From positions 347,559 through 399,123 of the forward strand of contig NW_006920412.1 of assembly GCF_000344685.1 (NCBI RefSeq): DNA of 51,565 bases, written 5' to 3'. Position 1 is the first letter of the stretch. Every line of letters starts with the position of its first letter. Shown here piece after piece: positions 1 through 11,898 of the stretch. Source of the DNA: Gloeophyllum trabeum ATCC 11539 (Eukaryota; Basidiomycota; Agaricomycetes; Gloeophyllales; Gloeophyllaceae). The notes beneath the pieces were generated by a model that was not told where the DNA came from, made no database searches, and saw nothing but the letters and a program-made list of their open reading frames with translations. The position numbers were made by a program, and so were the translations under genes.

Positions 1-104
1 TCCGGACAATCACCGGCATTACTGACATTGACCTTCATCCGGTGTCCAGACACCGTCCGGCCATCCCCCTGCTCAAACCCACCTTTTCTGTTGCACCTGC
101 ATCT

Positions 105-242
105 CACCTCGGGAGTTGCAGTCTTTAGGGCCGTGCAAAAGATTGTAGGAAAGGGAATTCCCAGCCAATCAGAGCTCGCAAAATTCCCTTTCATACAATG
201 TTTTGCACCCCCCCCCCCCCAACGACTGCAACTCCTGCAGTG
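105..242. mobile_element. CACTA-like MITE, copy 1
   Basis: This is a 138-bp foldback element. The left arm (cgggagttgcagtctttag...) is the imperfect reverse complement of the right arm (...gactgcaactcctgcagtg), and the arms pair over about 50 bp around a short AT-rich loop. The outer ends read CAC(C)TCGGGAGTTGCAG. The trinucleotide TCT lies directly outside both ends (102-104 and 243-245), as expected for a 3-bp target-site duplication. A related copy lies at 35491-35622. CACTA-type (EnSpm) elements have termini starting CACT and 3-bp duplications, so I assign it there by inference. It has no coding capacity. A 13-C run near 210-222 sits in the right arm. Confidence 0.8.
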
Positions 243-573
243 TCTATCGGTATTTTCGAGGGTCCTATTATCAGCCACATCGCCTCGGATCCAACCATTC
301 GGAGTGCCAATTCACCAAAAGCGTCTGGATGTGAAAGATATTACATAGTTTGTTGAGGGCAGGTCAGATCTTTGACCGATCTTGCAAAAATGGCGGAGAA
401 AGTGCGAACACACTTGGTCGCAAGACCCGCTCCCCAAGGTAGCGGGAATGTAGCGACTGCCCGGATCCACCGTCGGACGACCGCTTCCCAGTGAGGTATA
501 CGACAACAGATAAGGCATGCAAAGAGTGACACGCGGATCCGTCATGATCAATGGAAGTGAATATATTACGGTA

Positions 574-3500
574 CTACAGTTGATTATATATATTCCAAGT
601 CTATACCAGTAGGTCAGAGCCTGCCTTGGATAGCTCTGAAAGTGGGTACGTACTTTACGCCACTGTAGTCCCCAGTGCTCATGTATGGGGCCGTCGATCC
701 CGAAGGCGAGTCCCCTGAACCACCAAAAGTTGCCCACGATGAGGAAGGCAACTACTCCGAAGGCTATCCATTTTGTTCTGTCCGTGAATCGGCGGGAGGA
801 GAATATGAAGTGGTCGAGTAGATGGGCAAATAATAACACGGAGAAGTATAACGTTGGGAGCTGCTGAAGTGTTAGACGCAGGATAGGAGATAGGCACTGC
901 CATACGTACGTAGTGGTGGACATAGGTTACGCGACCCATGATCATGAAAGGGACTAGCGAGCGCGATTAGTCCGATGCGCAGGTGAGGGAAATGAACCTT
1001 ACAGTAATGCAGGAACCAGCCTATGAACGCGATCTTGCCGACATACAAGAAGTGGTCCCATTCGCCTATCATCCCCATGTCAATTGCGCGGGTTACGAGA
1101 CTAAAGACGGCATACTTACGAGGCTCCATGTCGACATATTTGCGCTGCTGACGGAGAAGATACACTCCGAGCGTAACGAGGAAGACGATGAGACTGGTAG
1201 TACCTCCCCACCAGATGACCGGCGTGCCCAAGAGGTAGTACTTTGTCTGCTGATCGCCCCAGCCGCACATCCGCAAGCCCAATCGCAGCCAGGGCCAGTC
1301 AGTCGGCTTGGAGGCAAGGATATCCTCCTTATCCGGGTCCGGGATGAGAGCGTTGTTGGATGTCCACATGGCGACGTTGAGGTGGATGAAGTCACGGAAG
1401 AAAGGCGATCTGTAGAACTTGGCATCACCGGGCGGTACTTCAGCACAGCGACATCAGTGGGCCATGACAATAAAAGAACAAGATAGCACATACATCGATC
1501 ATTCCAGTGACTTTCGACATTCCAATATGTATGAATATCTTTGGGGTTATTCTCCTTGTCACAGCTGACCTCGACCTGCTTGAACCCCCACTGGGGCAAG
1601 ATCGCGTTCGCAGCCCTCAGATAACACCCCGAATCCTGGTGCCGGAAGCGCAAGCGCGTCGTCAACGAGTGGATCGTTACGAACTTCTCCTTTCTCCCGC
1701 GTTTGATATCGTCCACAACCTCGACCTCCCAATAATCATGGTAATCCCCGATGGTCGCGTTCCCGTAGCAAGACACCTCGTTGTTCAGCTTGGTGACCGG
1801 CGCCGGAATCGAGTGCGAGTGGAGGTTGCGCGTAGTCGACGCGTGCTGCAGCCGGATGACGTCGCCGTCCTTCAGGAACCGCAGCTCGCCATTGGGATCA
1901 TAGTCGGGCTCGTCCCAGCGCGGCATGATGATCCAGTCGTTGTTCTCGTCCTTGTAGTGGTAGCAGGTGACCTGTTGCTGGTTGGACCCGACGGGGTACG
2001 TCTGGACGTGCGAGTGCAGGAGGCCACCGCCCCAGCCCATGTTCTTCAGCGTAAGCTTTGACCCGTATGCGATATCTTCTCAAGTAATGAGTGTCACGCG
2101 TAGGGGATGTGATAGCAAACACACCAAGCGGATTCTTTGCAAAGTCATTACCGACCAAATTAGCCTGGAACAGCGAGCTCATTTGCGAATCTCCTGGCCC
2201 CGAATGATTGAGGACCAAGAAATGGATCTTGAATGAAGCCATGTACACCAGTGCAGGCAAGACGATAAGGCACAGTACGCGCGCACCCCAGTGTCTTAGT
2301 TGATCTTGCTAAACGATGCCTTGAGATGATTGCAAATACAACCGTGAAGTATACGAGCTTACCACGGACATCTTGACGTCTCCAAATTTCTCCCATAGGT
2401 CTTCGATCGTGTACAGGCCGACTAGGGCCATCACGAAGAGACCAATCCATTTTACACTTGTACGCGTGTCAGTCAACTATCCCAGAAGCACAGAAGATAT
2501 TCCTCACCTCGCTACACAACCGATTGAAACGCCGGTGAAGGCCAGCCATAACCACCAGTCGAAGGAAAATGACCTAGTGAGCGTCAGTGAGCTCCCAGAT
2601 GCTACAGGAGAAACTATGACACGGACTGATATTGCTGATTGTGGAATTTGCTGAGCCCGAATACAGTAGAGAACGTGAACGCCAAGAGCATGGAATCCAG
2701 AAGGATGAATCTTGAGATACATAACCAGGCAACATCTAGAAATAGTGTAGGAGCATTCAGGGGACAAACATACCGGCGATTGAGAGGGAGACTTGCCGCA
2801 GAGAACCATAATGGCCACTAAATGACACGCCCACTGGCTCATACCCAGTTCCACGGCGGTATACCAGCCCAGAGGCACCATGACCACACCAAACATCGCC
2901 ATGAGTACACGCATCGCCACGTACGGCACGGTCTCCGGATACTGCTCCCCGCTCTTGAACTCGAAGCTCCCGTCATAACCCGACAGCAAGCCAGCGAGCC
3001 CGACGAGCATCTTCCCCAGCGGTGGATGGACATCGAAGTAGAACTCGCGCTTGAGGTAGTGTGAGCCGAACTTCCCGAAGTGGGCTTCGTCCCAGATGAC
3101 ATACGGCGCCTTGCCTATTTTATGGAACCGCGTCCAGCAGGAGAGGAGGGTGTATATTGCGGGCGGGACGTGTTCCATGTTTTGCTGCAGAAATTCGGTC
3201 TGGAGCCACGCATTACTTCAGTAATCATCTTACTACTCAGAGTAATAGAACTCGGACGCACGAATGTAGTCGGAGGGGGCGGGGGCGGTCTCCTCTGCCG
3301 CCCGCTCCCCAAGTTCGCCTTTGCACTCCCGATTTTGTTGTAGACGTCCTTCCCGCCATCGTCATAGAACGGCTCCGCCTTCTCGTCGTGCACCCCGTTC
3401 GCCGTCGCCGCCCCCGGGCCCTTGGGCACTCTCCGGCGTGCCTTCTCCTCCGTCATGTAGTGCAGCGGCAGCTCCTCCTCCTGACGGGTAGACCAGCTAT

Positions 3501-3600
3501 TAGTAGAATGTGTCGGATAATTGACTTCTTCGAAGTCGGAGAGCGGCTCTTCTTCGCGGGGGTCGCCGACGGTTATCGCAACTTGGGGCGGCCTCTGCAT
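574..3600 (-). CDS. PMT2: Dolichyl-phosphate-mannose--protein mannosyltransferase, PMT2 subfamily
   Basis: Transfers mannose from dolichyl-phosphate-mannose to Ser/Thr of proteins entering the ER; a multi-pass ER membrane protein. The first luminal loop carries the family's acidic motif ([20 protein letters not shown], then [15 protein letters not shown]) near 2990-3100. The MIR region follows, with [10 protein letters not shown] and [11 protein letters not shown] near 1800-2040. C-terminal helices include [10 protein letters not shown] and [17 protein letters not shown]. The [10 protein letters not shown] signature and the C-terminus favour PMT2 over PMT1/PMT4. I start at the ATG at 3600 ([11 protein letters not shown]). 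The last exon is short: after a 53-nt intron it reads TWNIYNQL and stops at 574. At least eight introns are visible. The junction after the cytosolic N-terminal region (3200-3330) is uncertain because two overlapping frames both look coding-like. Full length is about 750 residues, normal for the family. Confidence 0.9.
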
Positions 3601-3886
3601 ACGCTGTGTCGGCGCTGGTCGTGTCGACCGGGTGGATGCTGGGCGAGCTAGCTGTAGAGCGGGCCAAGAATAATTAACAGAGTGTATGCATGCTCGACTC
3701 TGCGTCTGACTTCTGCGATAGAGGCGCTGCGGCACGTGCCCCGCCACGTCAAGATCGCGTCTGGGCGGTAATTATAGCGTGTCGGCTCAAAATTACAGTT
3801 ATATTTGGGAAAGAAAACAGAAAAATGATACGCAAGGGAAGTACACCAAGAGAGGGAAACAGACGAGGAATCAGAGACGGACGACC

Positions 3887-5126
3887 CTATGCACGCATGG
3901 CGTCGTGCCGGCGGTATTCAGCTGCACAGGAGGACGAGGCAGTCAGTCACCGGCTAGTATCATAACAGCAGTAGACACACCTGTCACCATTGCGTGGTCA
4001 CGCTCGTAAGGCTCCAGAGTAACCTGTTCGATAGGCTTAAAGTGCTGTTCCCGCAGAGCATCCACCTCCTTGGCGAACACGATCGAGGGCTCAACCGTAG
4101 AGTCGATGCAGTTTGCTTTTATTGAGATCACAGCGTGTCCATTGTTCCGCAGGAACATGTGGGCGTTGATGGCCACTATACGGGCCTGGTCGGGTTGCGC
4201 GACATCGGCGAAGATGACGTCCACTGTTGAGACGAGCATCCGGTATTTTTGTGGCAGACGGGCGTCCTCCACGATGGCTGAAGCAACGAGTCTCGTCACT
4301 AAGAAGTTAAAGGAACTTTCGAGGTAACTCACGAATGACATTCGTCCGCTTCTTTGCCATACCAATTAGGTCACGGCCTGATCGTGGCGAGAACTCTACA
4401 GCGTACACAACTCCTTCCTGCCGTGGCTGTCAGAAACAACAAGTAGGAACAAACTGCACAACACTTACCGGCCCAACTATATCCGCTACGTGACTAACAC
4501 TAGTTCCGCTAGCAGCACCGAGGTACAACACCTTCTTCCCAGGCGCAATATAGATCTCATCCAACCCACTGAGCACCCCGGCCGCAAGCTTACTCCGGAA
4601 CGGATTCCACACGCGGTACTCGATCTTCGTGCCCTCCACACCGCCGTCGATGGATATGCGCTTCTCGCCGTACACGCTCTCGCCGGGGACCAGGTTTTTC
4701 GTGACGAGGAGGTGCTCCTTCCCTTTTGCGATGAAGATACCGGGATGGCGATGGGGCTCGAGGACGACGTTCGCTCCGCCCTTCGCGCCGCCGCGGCCTC
4801 CTCCGCGGCCCCGCCCTCTGTCACCACCACGACCCCGTCCCCCGCCGCGACCGCCTCCCCTGCCGCCTCGGTCGCCCCCACGCTTCATAACTCCTCCCCC
4901 TTGATAACAAAGCAATTCAACGCATTTTCAAAGGGAGAAGGCAGGTAAGACAGACCTCGTGCGCCTCCTCTTCCCCCACCCCGTCCACCACGGTCACCTC
5001 CGCCCCTTCCACCTCGTCCTCCCCCTCTGCCTCCAAAGCCGCCCCGGCCGCCTGATCCTCCTGCATTCCTCAAGTGAGACCACGTATTCCAAGCAGAAAA
5101 GGTTTGGATAGCTCACCGAATGCCAT
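3887..5126 (-). CDS. NOP1: Fibrillarin, box C/D snoRNP 2'-O-methyltransferase
   Basis: The methyltransferase subunit of box C/D snoRNPs; methylates ribose in pre-rRNA in the nucleolus. Exon 1 is only ten bases (ATG GCA TTC G), joining to a Gly/Arg-rich domain ([14 protein letters not shown]...) that a further intron interrupts near 4910. The catalytic domain follows: [34 protein letters not shown], the SAM-binding [22 protein letters not shown], then [16 protein letters not shown] and the [15 protein letters not shown] strand. The last exon probably follows an intron near 3910-3966 and ends [13 protein letters not shown] with a stop at 3887. Reading straight through instead would stop at 3943. 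Recognition is certain; only the C-terminal ten or so residues depend on the splice choice. Confidence 0.95.
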
Positions 5127-5394
5127 GTTTAACCGGGTGCGAGGAGAGGTTATACGTTGAAGTTGGCCGGAAGGCTTTTGGACTGTGTACAGAAAATTTG
5201 GAACTCTTTCGCTGAATGGATCTTAGATCAATGCGTGAGAGAAAGCGGTCCGTGCAGTGTCCTACTTGGGACCCCATGCGAGACCCGGTGCACACTGCCA
5301 CAATCCGTTCCGCCTCAATGCAATAATCGTACAGACATCCTAAGTCTACAAAAATTCGGATACAGGGTATAATAAGCCAACGTTGGTCCTCCGC

Positions 5395-8300
5395 TTAGAT
5401 AAAAGCTTTGCCCTTCCAATACGCAGCCCATCTCTTCACGTCAGCACTAGTCAGTGCACCAACGGTTCTGATAGCCTCGCTGAGCGCCTCAGCTTTAGCA
5501 GTGGAGAAGCGCGCAACACCGCCAGCCTCTACCACGTCTTCCTTGTCAGTCACCTGCAGAGCCTTATCCGCTTCCGCTAACTTCCTGAAGAAATCCAGAA
5601 GTCTGATTGCAGGCTGAACGCTCGTATTATAGTCAGCGTATGCGAGATGCGACGGCTTTCTTTGCAAAAACTCACGATGCTCTCATAGTCTTCCTTCTCG
5701 GCCTTAAGGGCCTTCTCCTCGATCTTGGCTACCCATTCTTCGAAGGGAACCACGGGCAGAGGCGATGATTCAGGGCTAAGCGCCTGCGCAACGTCTCCCA
5801 TAATGCTATTCCACTCGACTGGGTGTGGATGGACAACATTGAGAGCAAGCGGGACATCCACCGAGGCCAGAGCAACGTCAGAGATAACCGACGCAACCGT
5901 GTGCATCGGTATCCACGACACCACCTGCCCAACGGTCAACACGCGGTTACAGCGGATGTGCAGGTCGACACTTACACCCTTCGCCTGCGGAAGGCATCCC
6001 AGCGCTAGGCTAGACTTCACGAGAATAGGCACCCAATCACTGGTAGACCACGCCCCCTTCGGCAGCCCACCGCATATCTGGCCGATACGCAGCGACGTGC
6101 TATGGAGGCCGTGTTCAAACACCTTAGCAAGTATCTGCACAGCCATAAGGACACAAGGATGCCATTGAAGATACAACCGTCAACACACCTGCTCCACGAC
6201 GTACTTCCCTTCACCATACCCAGCGCCCACAGCATACTCAGGCTCCGAGATAACCTCTTCAGGATATTGGCCCTTGGACTGGTCCCAGGACTGGGCTACG
6301 GCAATGGACGAGGTGAAGAGGAACTTCACCAGCGCGCCCGACTTCGCGGTCAAGGCAAAGTCGATCAGGTTCCGCGTTGCTCTGATATTTGGTTCGAATG
6401 ATGACAACGAGAGGTTGAAGTCGAGTCTCCACGCGTTGTGGATGACATGTGTGACCGTCGAGTGTAACTTGTAGCATATGAACCCACTGTTGGGATATAG
6501 GCAACAGGGAGCGGACTCACCTTCTCATAGGTCTCCGCAGACAAGCCAAAGTTCTGCACAGTAGCATCGCCTTCCAAGAATGCCACCTTCGAGGACGACA
6601 GCAGATCAACAGGCAGACCCCTATCCTCGAACGCTGCTTTCTGTCTCTCGACCGAAGACCCAGCATGCGACTTCCTATTGAACGCATAGACCTTCGCAAT
6701 CCTTGAGTCCTCCAAGAGTGTAGCCAGAATATACGACCCAAGGCTCCCTGTGGTCCCAGTAACCAAAACCAGAGCACCGCCAGTACTGGTTAAGTTCGAA
6801 TTGCTCGTAGAGGGATTAGGGAAGTCAGCCGAATACTTCTCGATCAAGGCCGAAATGGCCTTCGCAGGCGCCTTGTCGTGCAGCCCGTTGAGGGTAGCTG
6901 GAGATACCAGTGCTGCGACGGCCGATGCCAGCTGCCTGATCGTCGGATTGGTGTAGACGAGGTTCTGGGTTAAAGCGGAAAGAGCCTGCTTGGCTGGTAC
7001 ATCGACCGACAGCCGTAATGCCCCGATAATTCGGTTTCGCAGGAACGTGGCGCTCAGACTATCGAAGAGAGTCCTTGTGGTAAGTCCCCCGACTTACAAA
7101 TAAACAGATGACTCACCTGTCGAATCCTTGCTCGAATAGATCAGCTTCGGGGTCGATGTTCCTGCGCTCATTGATCTGCTCAGCATTCTTCTGCAACCAC
7201 ACTGTCAAATCCGCACTCGTCCAGCTCGCCGGCGGCTCACTATCCTCCGCCTTGAAGCTCGACTCGACAGCCTCGTACCTACGCAAAAGCGCTGAGCCTG
7301 AGCGACGACATCCTCGAGTATCTCACTGAAATTCGCCACCCACAGTGCATCGATCTCCTTCTCGTACAACGCCAGCGTCGGCTTGCGCTGCACCGTCCCC
7401 TTCGCCGCGCGCGGGAGCGGCCGTGCGGGGTCGGCGACGAGTATCATCTCCTTGAACAGCCGGCTGAACGCTGGGGCATCCCGGTTCGCCTCCTCCACCA
7501 CCGGCCTATCTCACAGTCATCAGCAATCGCAAATTAGTCTGAAGGCAAGGAAAGAGGCGTACCAGATCTTGTTGCGGAATTCGACAAGGGCCTTCTCGTC
7601 CTTGGGATCGATGACGTACTCGGACGTCGGCTCGATAATGATGCCGACCTGGTTGCGCCCGCGGCCGAACATGAGCGTGCCCTGCACCATCGGGCTGTGC
7701 CCAATGTGGCCTTCCATGGGCCCCGGGACGGTCTTCTCGCCTACCAAGAGTGGTTAGTGTTGCGAATCCGATAAGCAAAGGGAGGCAATTTGGACAAACC
7801 AGATGCTAACACGAGCACATCGTCTGTGCGACCAACGCTGGCGACAAGTCAAGGCATACAGTGGGGTCAGGAGTCGCTCGTACTTACATCTTCCACAGCC
7901 CCTCGATCGTCGGGTGTTTCTCCCACAGGTCCGAAGTCGCGTACCCCCGTACATCAGGCAGGTTTTCCACCGACACCTGATGATTCTCATTCGTCTATAC
8001 ATTACCAAACACGATAAGTTCAACACCCACCACGCCACGGGGAAGACAAGACACATACCAGCATGTGCAGCTCGTACGTCCCATCGCCCTGATCGATCCA
8101 GCGCATCTTCATCCGTTCGCTGAGCCGCATCCACGCCCAGTCCTTCGGGTTCTTGAGCACATGCGGCGCCTTATTCTCCGGGTCGATATCGAACATATAC
8201 GCGGGCGCGCCGAATTCCGTGCCGCCGTACCCTGCGTTAATCTTCACGCCATTCTTCACATACACGTCCCCCGCCTTCGACGACAGCGGGCCGCCTGCGA

Positions 8301-9421
8301 ACGTCTTCTCTCGTCACGCCACGCATATCTCGGAGGTAAAGACCATGAGTACTCACGACCATCTCCATCTTCGCCAGAAACTTCACCGCTTCGAGATTCT
8401 GGGCCCACACCTCCAGGAACGCAGGGACGACCACGACGGCAGTGGCGCCGCCGCGCCGGCAGTGCTCCAGCGTGTTTTGCGGGTTGGGCATGACGGGGGG
8501 AGCGGGCGCCTTTGGCGGAAAGGTGACGACGGCCTCGCCGGAGACGAGCGGCGCGTAGAGCTGCATGTAAATCCCGAGCGTGTGGAAGGAGGGGAGCATC
8601 ATTGAGCCCCAGATGACTGGGCGCGGGTGGTAACGAGATTCAGTCACAGACGCTAGCATAACGAGGACGTGGAGGTCTGAGCGAGTGTCTCTTTGTATGC
8701 CAGGCATGAGTGGACGCACGGAATGAACACCAGTGTAGTATAGTCCTGTGCGTTTGAGGGATCGGCTTGGGGAACCCGGTGGACCCGGATGAGTGCAGGT
8801 ACAGGCAGACGTCGTCCATGGCGGGCTCATATTCTAGGGGTGGATACTCTACAAACGGATCTGCAGCCGACTCTTCCCCGAGCTTGGGGTAAGCTTGGGA
8901 AAGAGTCGGGATCTCCTCGATATGCAACTCGTAGCCCTTGGCAGTGAACTCTGTATTGCAGCCATCTATCAGTGGCTGGAGGATGGACGCGTTGGTAAGA
9001 AGGCGGTGACATGATGTCTTCTCGAGCATGTTGTAGATGGCAGCTGTCGAGTTGCGGGGCGAGATTGGGAACGGCTGCGGTGCGGTTTATTCATGCGATC
9101 TAATCAAACAAAGAGTCCAAGACGTACCACGAATCCTGCTCGTATCATCCCCACCATAAGTGGTATATACAGGATAGTGTCGCAGTGCGCGATGAGCGCT
9201 ACGACCTCTCTGTCCTTACCGGTGCCCTTCGGACGGACGGCATGTGCTATACGATGGGTAGCTCGGGCGAACTCTCGGAATGAAACGCTGGCTACATCGT
9301 CGCTGCCGTCTCGCGCAAACTGAAAGACAGGCAGTTCGGGATTGTGAACATGGTGGTAGTCGACGAACCCAGGCAGGACTCGGAAGGAACCGTCGAGAGG
9401 AGGGACTGCGCTCGGCGACAT
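5395..9421 (-). CDS. NRPS-like A-T-R enzyme (adenylation, carrier, thioester reductase)
   Basis: A single-module carboxylic acid reductase of the aminoadipate-reductase/NRPS-like type. It would activate an acid with ATP, load it on a phosphopantetheine arm and release it reductively with NADPH. N-terminal adenylation domain: LYLHSSGSTGFPKPIPQTHR (core A3) near 8780, NAGYGGTEFGAP near 8220, VGRTDDVLVLASGEK near 7750. Carrier domain: FEQGFDSLSATFLRNR near 7058-7140; the attachment serine codon is split by the intron at 7059-7116. Reductase domain: LVLVTGTTGSLGSYILATLL (Rossmann) near 6730, and GYGEGKYVVEQ, supplying the Tyr/Lys pair, near 6200. There is no condensation domain. About 1,070 residues, usual for A-T-R enzymes. 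The start MSPSAVPPLDGS at 9421 is the first ATG. About ten introns. The substrate cannot be read by eye. No tailoring genes lie adjacent, and the next gene upstream, divergent, is a DUF6534 protein. Confidence 0.9.
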
Positions 9422-10278
9422 ATTCAACTACCTTGCATACAAGTTATGAATCAAGTTGAATGATATATAAGCGGAAACACAGGCGAAGTCCACCTTTCCC
9501 GGAGCATCCTCTGCTTCAGGACTCTGATAGAGAACTGAAGCATGACCAGACGCTGATGCGAACACTCTGTCACGGTCGTTATTCTGGGAGGCCCAATGGC
9601 GAACGATCTAAGATCCCGAAGCACCGTGAGAACATACCCGCCGGACCGTGCCGGTGTTGCCCGATTCAAGTACGCGATCAAGGCGGACGGCTTCAGTCCT
9701 TCGGTCGTTTCGAGCAGTCGGAGAGCCTCTGCCGCGTTACTGTGCGTGATCGTGCTGAAGAATCGCGAACAAATTCCCAGCTAATTCTCAGTGTCACACT
9801 GACATTTACTGATACAATATGTCGCCCTTGTTGTCGCTAGCACACATGTCTGAATTCAATTCGCTAGTACTCCCAAAAATCATGCGGCGAAAGACATCAA
9901 ATCAGACCGACAGACAAGCTCACTTCCCCGTGTCCCGGATCAGGTGGCAATAAAACGAACTCTGGCGCCATCAGCACCATTGAGGCTCTAAGCCACACCT
10001 GTCAAGCCCAGCACGCCAATTCTGATGGCTCTCCGTGGATTCCTGATCCAACATCATCTCCCTCGCCTCGTTCATCAAGCCGTAGGAGCGGAAGCTCCCC
10101 TCAGCCGAGCGTCCGAATCTAGCGACGACAGTGTCTCGTGCGGCTATGCACGCTTACTGCGAAAGCGCAGTGGGTCCCATAAAAAGTGCGCTCGAGCTTG
10201 CGGCGCGATCGCGTCCTTCGACGGCCGACCGCTCCTTCGCCTCTTTCTTCGCTCCTCTGGCCACTTCCGACAGCTACC
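9422..10278. other. Divergent intergenic region, no gene seen
   Basis: This lies between the starts of the A-T-R gene (minus) and DUF6534 gene 1 (plus), so it should hold both promoters. An AT-rich patch, cccataaaaagtgcg, near 10175-10190 is about 95 bp upstream of the DUF6534 ATG and could act as a TATA-like element. Short ORFs here show no conserved motif or splice logic. Confidence 0.5.
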
Positions 10279-11898
10279 ATGTCTGCTGTAGACCAACTCC
10301 TCGGTAGTGTGCTCGTTGGTATATTTATCGCCGCGATGTAAGTCATCATCACATTTGGTTACAATTCACGGAAATAGTGACTTGGTGCAGTTTGTACGGA
10401 ATCACGACCACACAGGCCTTTGTATATTATCAGAACTACCCGAATGACCAGAAGCTGCTGAAATGGATGGTGGGGCTCATATGGTGGGCAATTATGACTT
10501 GAGATGCGGCCCGCACTCTATATCGACCTGCCGCAAGGTTTCTGGAGACCCTCCATACAGGCTTTTGCATCGACTTCATCTATAAATATGTGATCACGGA
10601 ATATGGGAATGCTCCGTTTATGAATGTCATCTACTGGAGCGGTGGGGTACGCTATATCCTGTGATTGGATAGTTCGCGTATACTAACTTTTCGCGGAACA
10701 GATTACAGTGATAATCGGGGTGCTCGTCGCTGCACTAGTCCACGGCTACTACGTCCGGCGGGTGTGGATATGTAAGTGGCTCCCACATGTCCAGCTGCCC
10801 AACCTCATCCGTGCCCGCAGTGAGTGACCGGAATACCATCTTGACCGCCGTTGTCACTTTCCTTGCGGTCCTACGGTTCGGTGAGTGATATCTGCAGCCG
10901 TCTACGCAGGACTGCTATCCGCTTACGAATTCTTGACACAGGCTTCGGCGTGGGTTAGTACCTGTTAGCCACCTTCACACACAGCTGCTGATATCCCGTT
11001 GTCCTGAAGCAACGACAGTACTCAGGTATGCGTTGACTCATATCTGACCGGCACGCGCCGGATAACATGTTACTCTCAGCTACACCTTGAGTGAATGGAG
11101 CGTATTCCGCACGCGGAAGCTTCCCTTGGTACGCTATCGCCCACCTGCTCTACCATTTCTCTGACTAAACCGCCACACTTGCAGATGACCCTCGCTGGTG
11201 GCCTCTCATCCGCCGCGGCAGTCGATTTACTCGTGGCTGGAGCCTTGTGCTATTTCTTAGAGAGGAACCGTACAGGATTCCAGCGGTATGTTTCTTCGTC
11301 TTTTCCGGGGTATACTCCTTCAATGACATCTCTATTGTTAGATCCGACAGCCGTATCAACCTGCTAATGGCGTACATAATCAACACCGGTGCATTAACGA
11401 CGTACGTCCTGCTCATCCACCCCCACCCAGCCCTCCAGTCTCACGCACGCACCCAGGGTATTCTCCCTCATCATCGTGATCACAGTCGGTCTATTCCGTA
11501 CCTCGTCTCCGCAGCCCACTGACCCGCTCCCTCAGTTCGCCGCGATGAACGGCAGCCTCGTCTTCCTCGCGTTCGTGGAGATCCAGAGCAAGCTGTACGC
11601 CAACTCCTTCCTCGCGTCGCTCAACGCGCGGCGGAAGCTCATGAACAGCGGCGCGCGCGGCGCGAACGGGTACCCCACGTACGAGCTCAGCAACGGCGGG
11701 CGCTCGCACATTCGCTCGAACACCACAGGGCCTGTGGTGCGTGCTTCCCTTTCCCTTCTAATTACCTTCGATTCCGTAGAGCTGACGGATGGACGGGTGC
11801 AGATCGAGATATTCCACGAGACGACGCGGATCGTCGACAGCCCGATGTCGCCGACCAAGTCGGTCATGAGTATGGGCAAGGAGGCGTACGCCATCTAG
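10279..11898 (+). CDS. DUF6534-type seven-helix membrane protein (paralogue 1)
   Basis: A member of the basidiomycete DUF6534 membrane family, whose function is unknown. Exons chain to MSAVDQLLGSVLVGIFIAA, LYGITTTQAFVYYQNYPND (a loop hallmark), LETLHTGFCIDFIYKYV, VIIGVLVAALVHGYYVRRVW, TAVVTFLAVLRFG, and the conserved MTLAGGLSSAAAVDLLVAGALCYFL. Then come RINLLMAYIINTGALTT, NGSLVFLAFVEIQSKLYANSFLASLNARRK and a polar cytosolic tail ending at 11898. About seven hydrophobic segments are visible. The gene is cut by roughly ten introns. Two consecutive exons are only 12 nt (10942-10953, GCTTCGGCGTGG) and 16 nt (11010-11025), which join FGFGVATTVLSYTLSEW. The paralogue at 29239 has the same arrangement. 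The start was chosen because MSxxxxLxGxVL opens both copies. Confidence 0.85.

Noticed and set aside
210..222. Poly-C run
   Set aside because: It lies in one arm of the MITE opposite a shorter G tract and is best seen as slippage, not as a separate feature.
1093..2061. Long frames on both strands (minus 1093-2040, plus 1507-2061)
   Set aside because: The minus frame is the PMT2 MIR exon reading through an intron into nonsense, and the plus frame is its shadow.
4490..4948. Pro/Ala-rich plus-strand ORFs
   Set aside because: They are antisense to the fibrillarin RGG and methyltransferase exons; the low complexity comes from the Gly/Arg codons.
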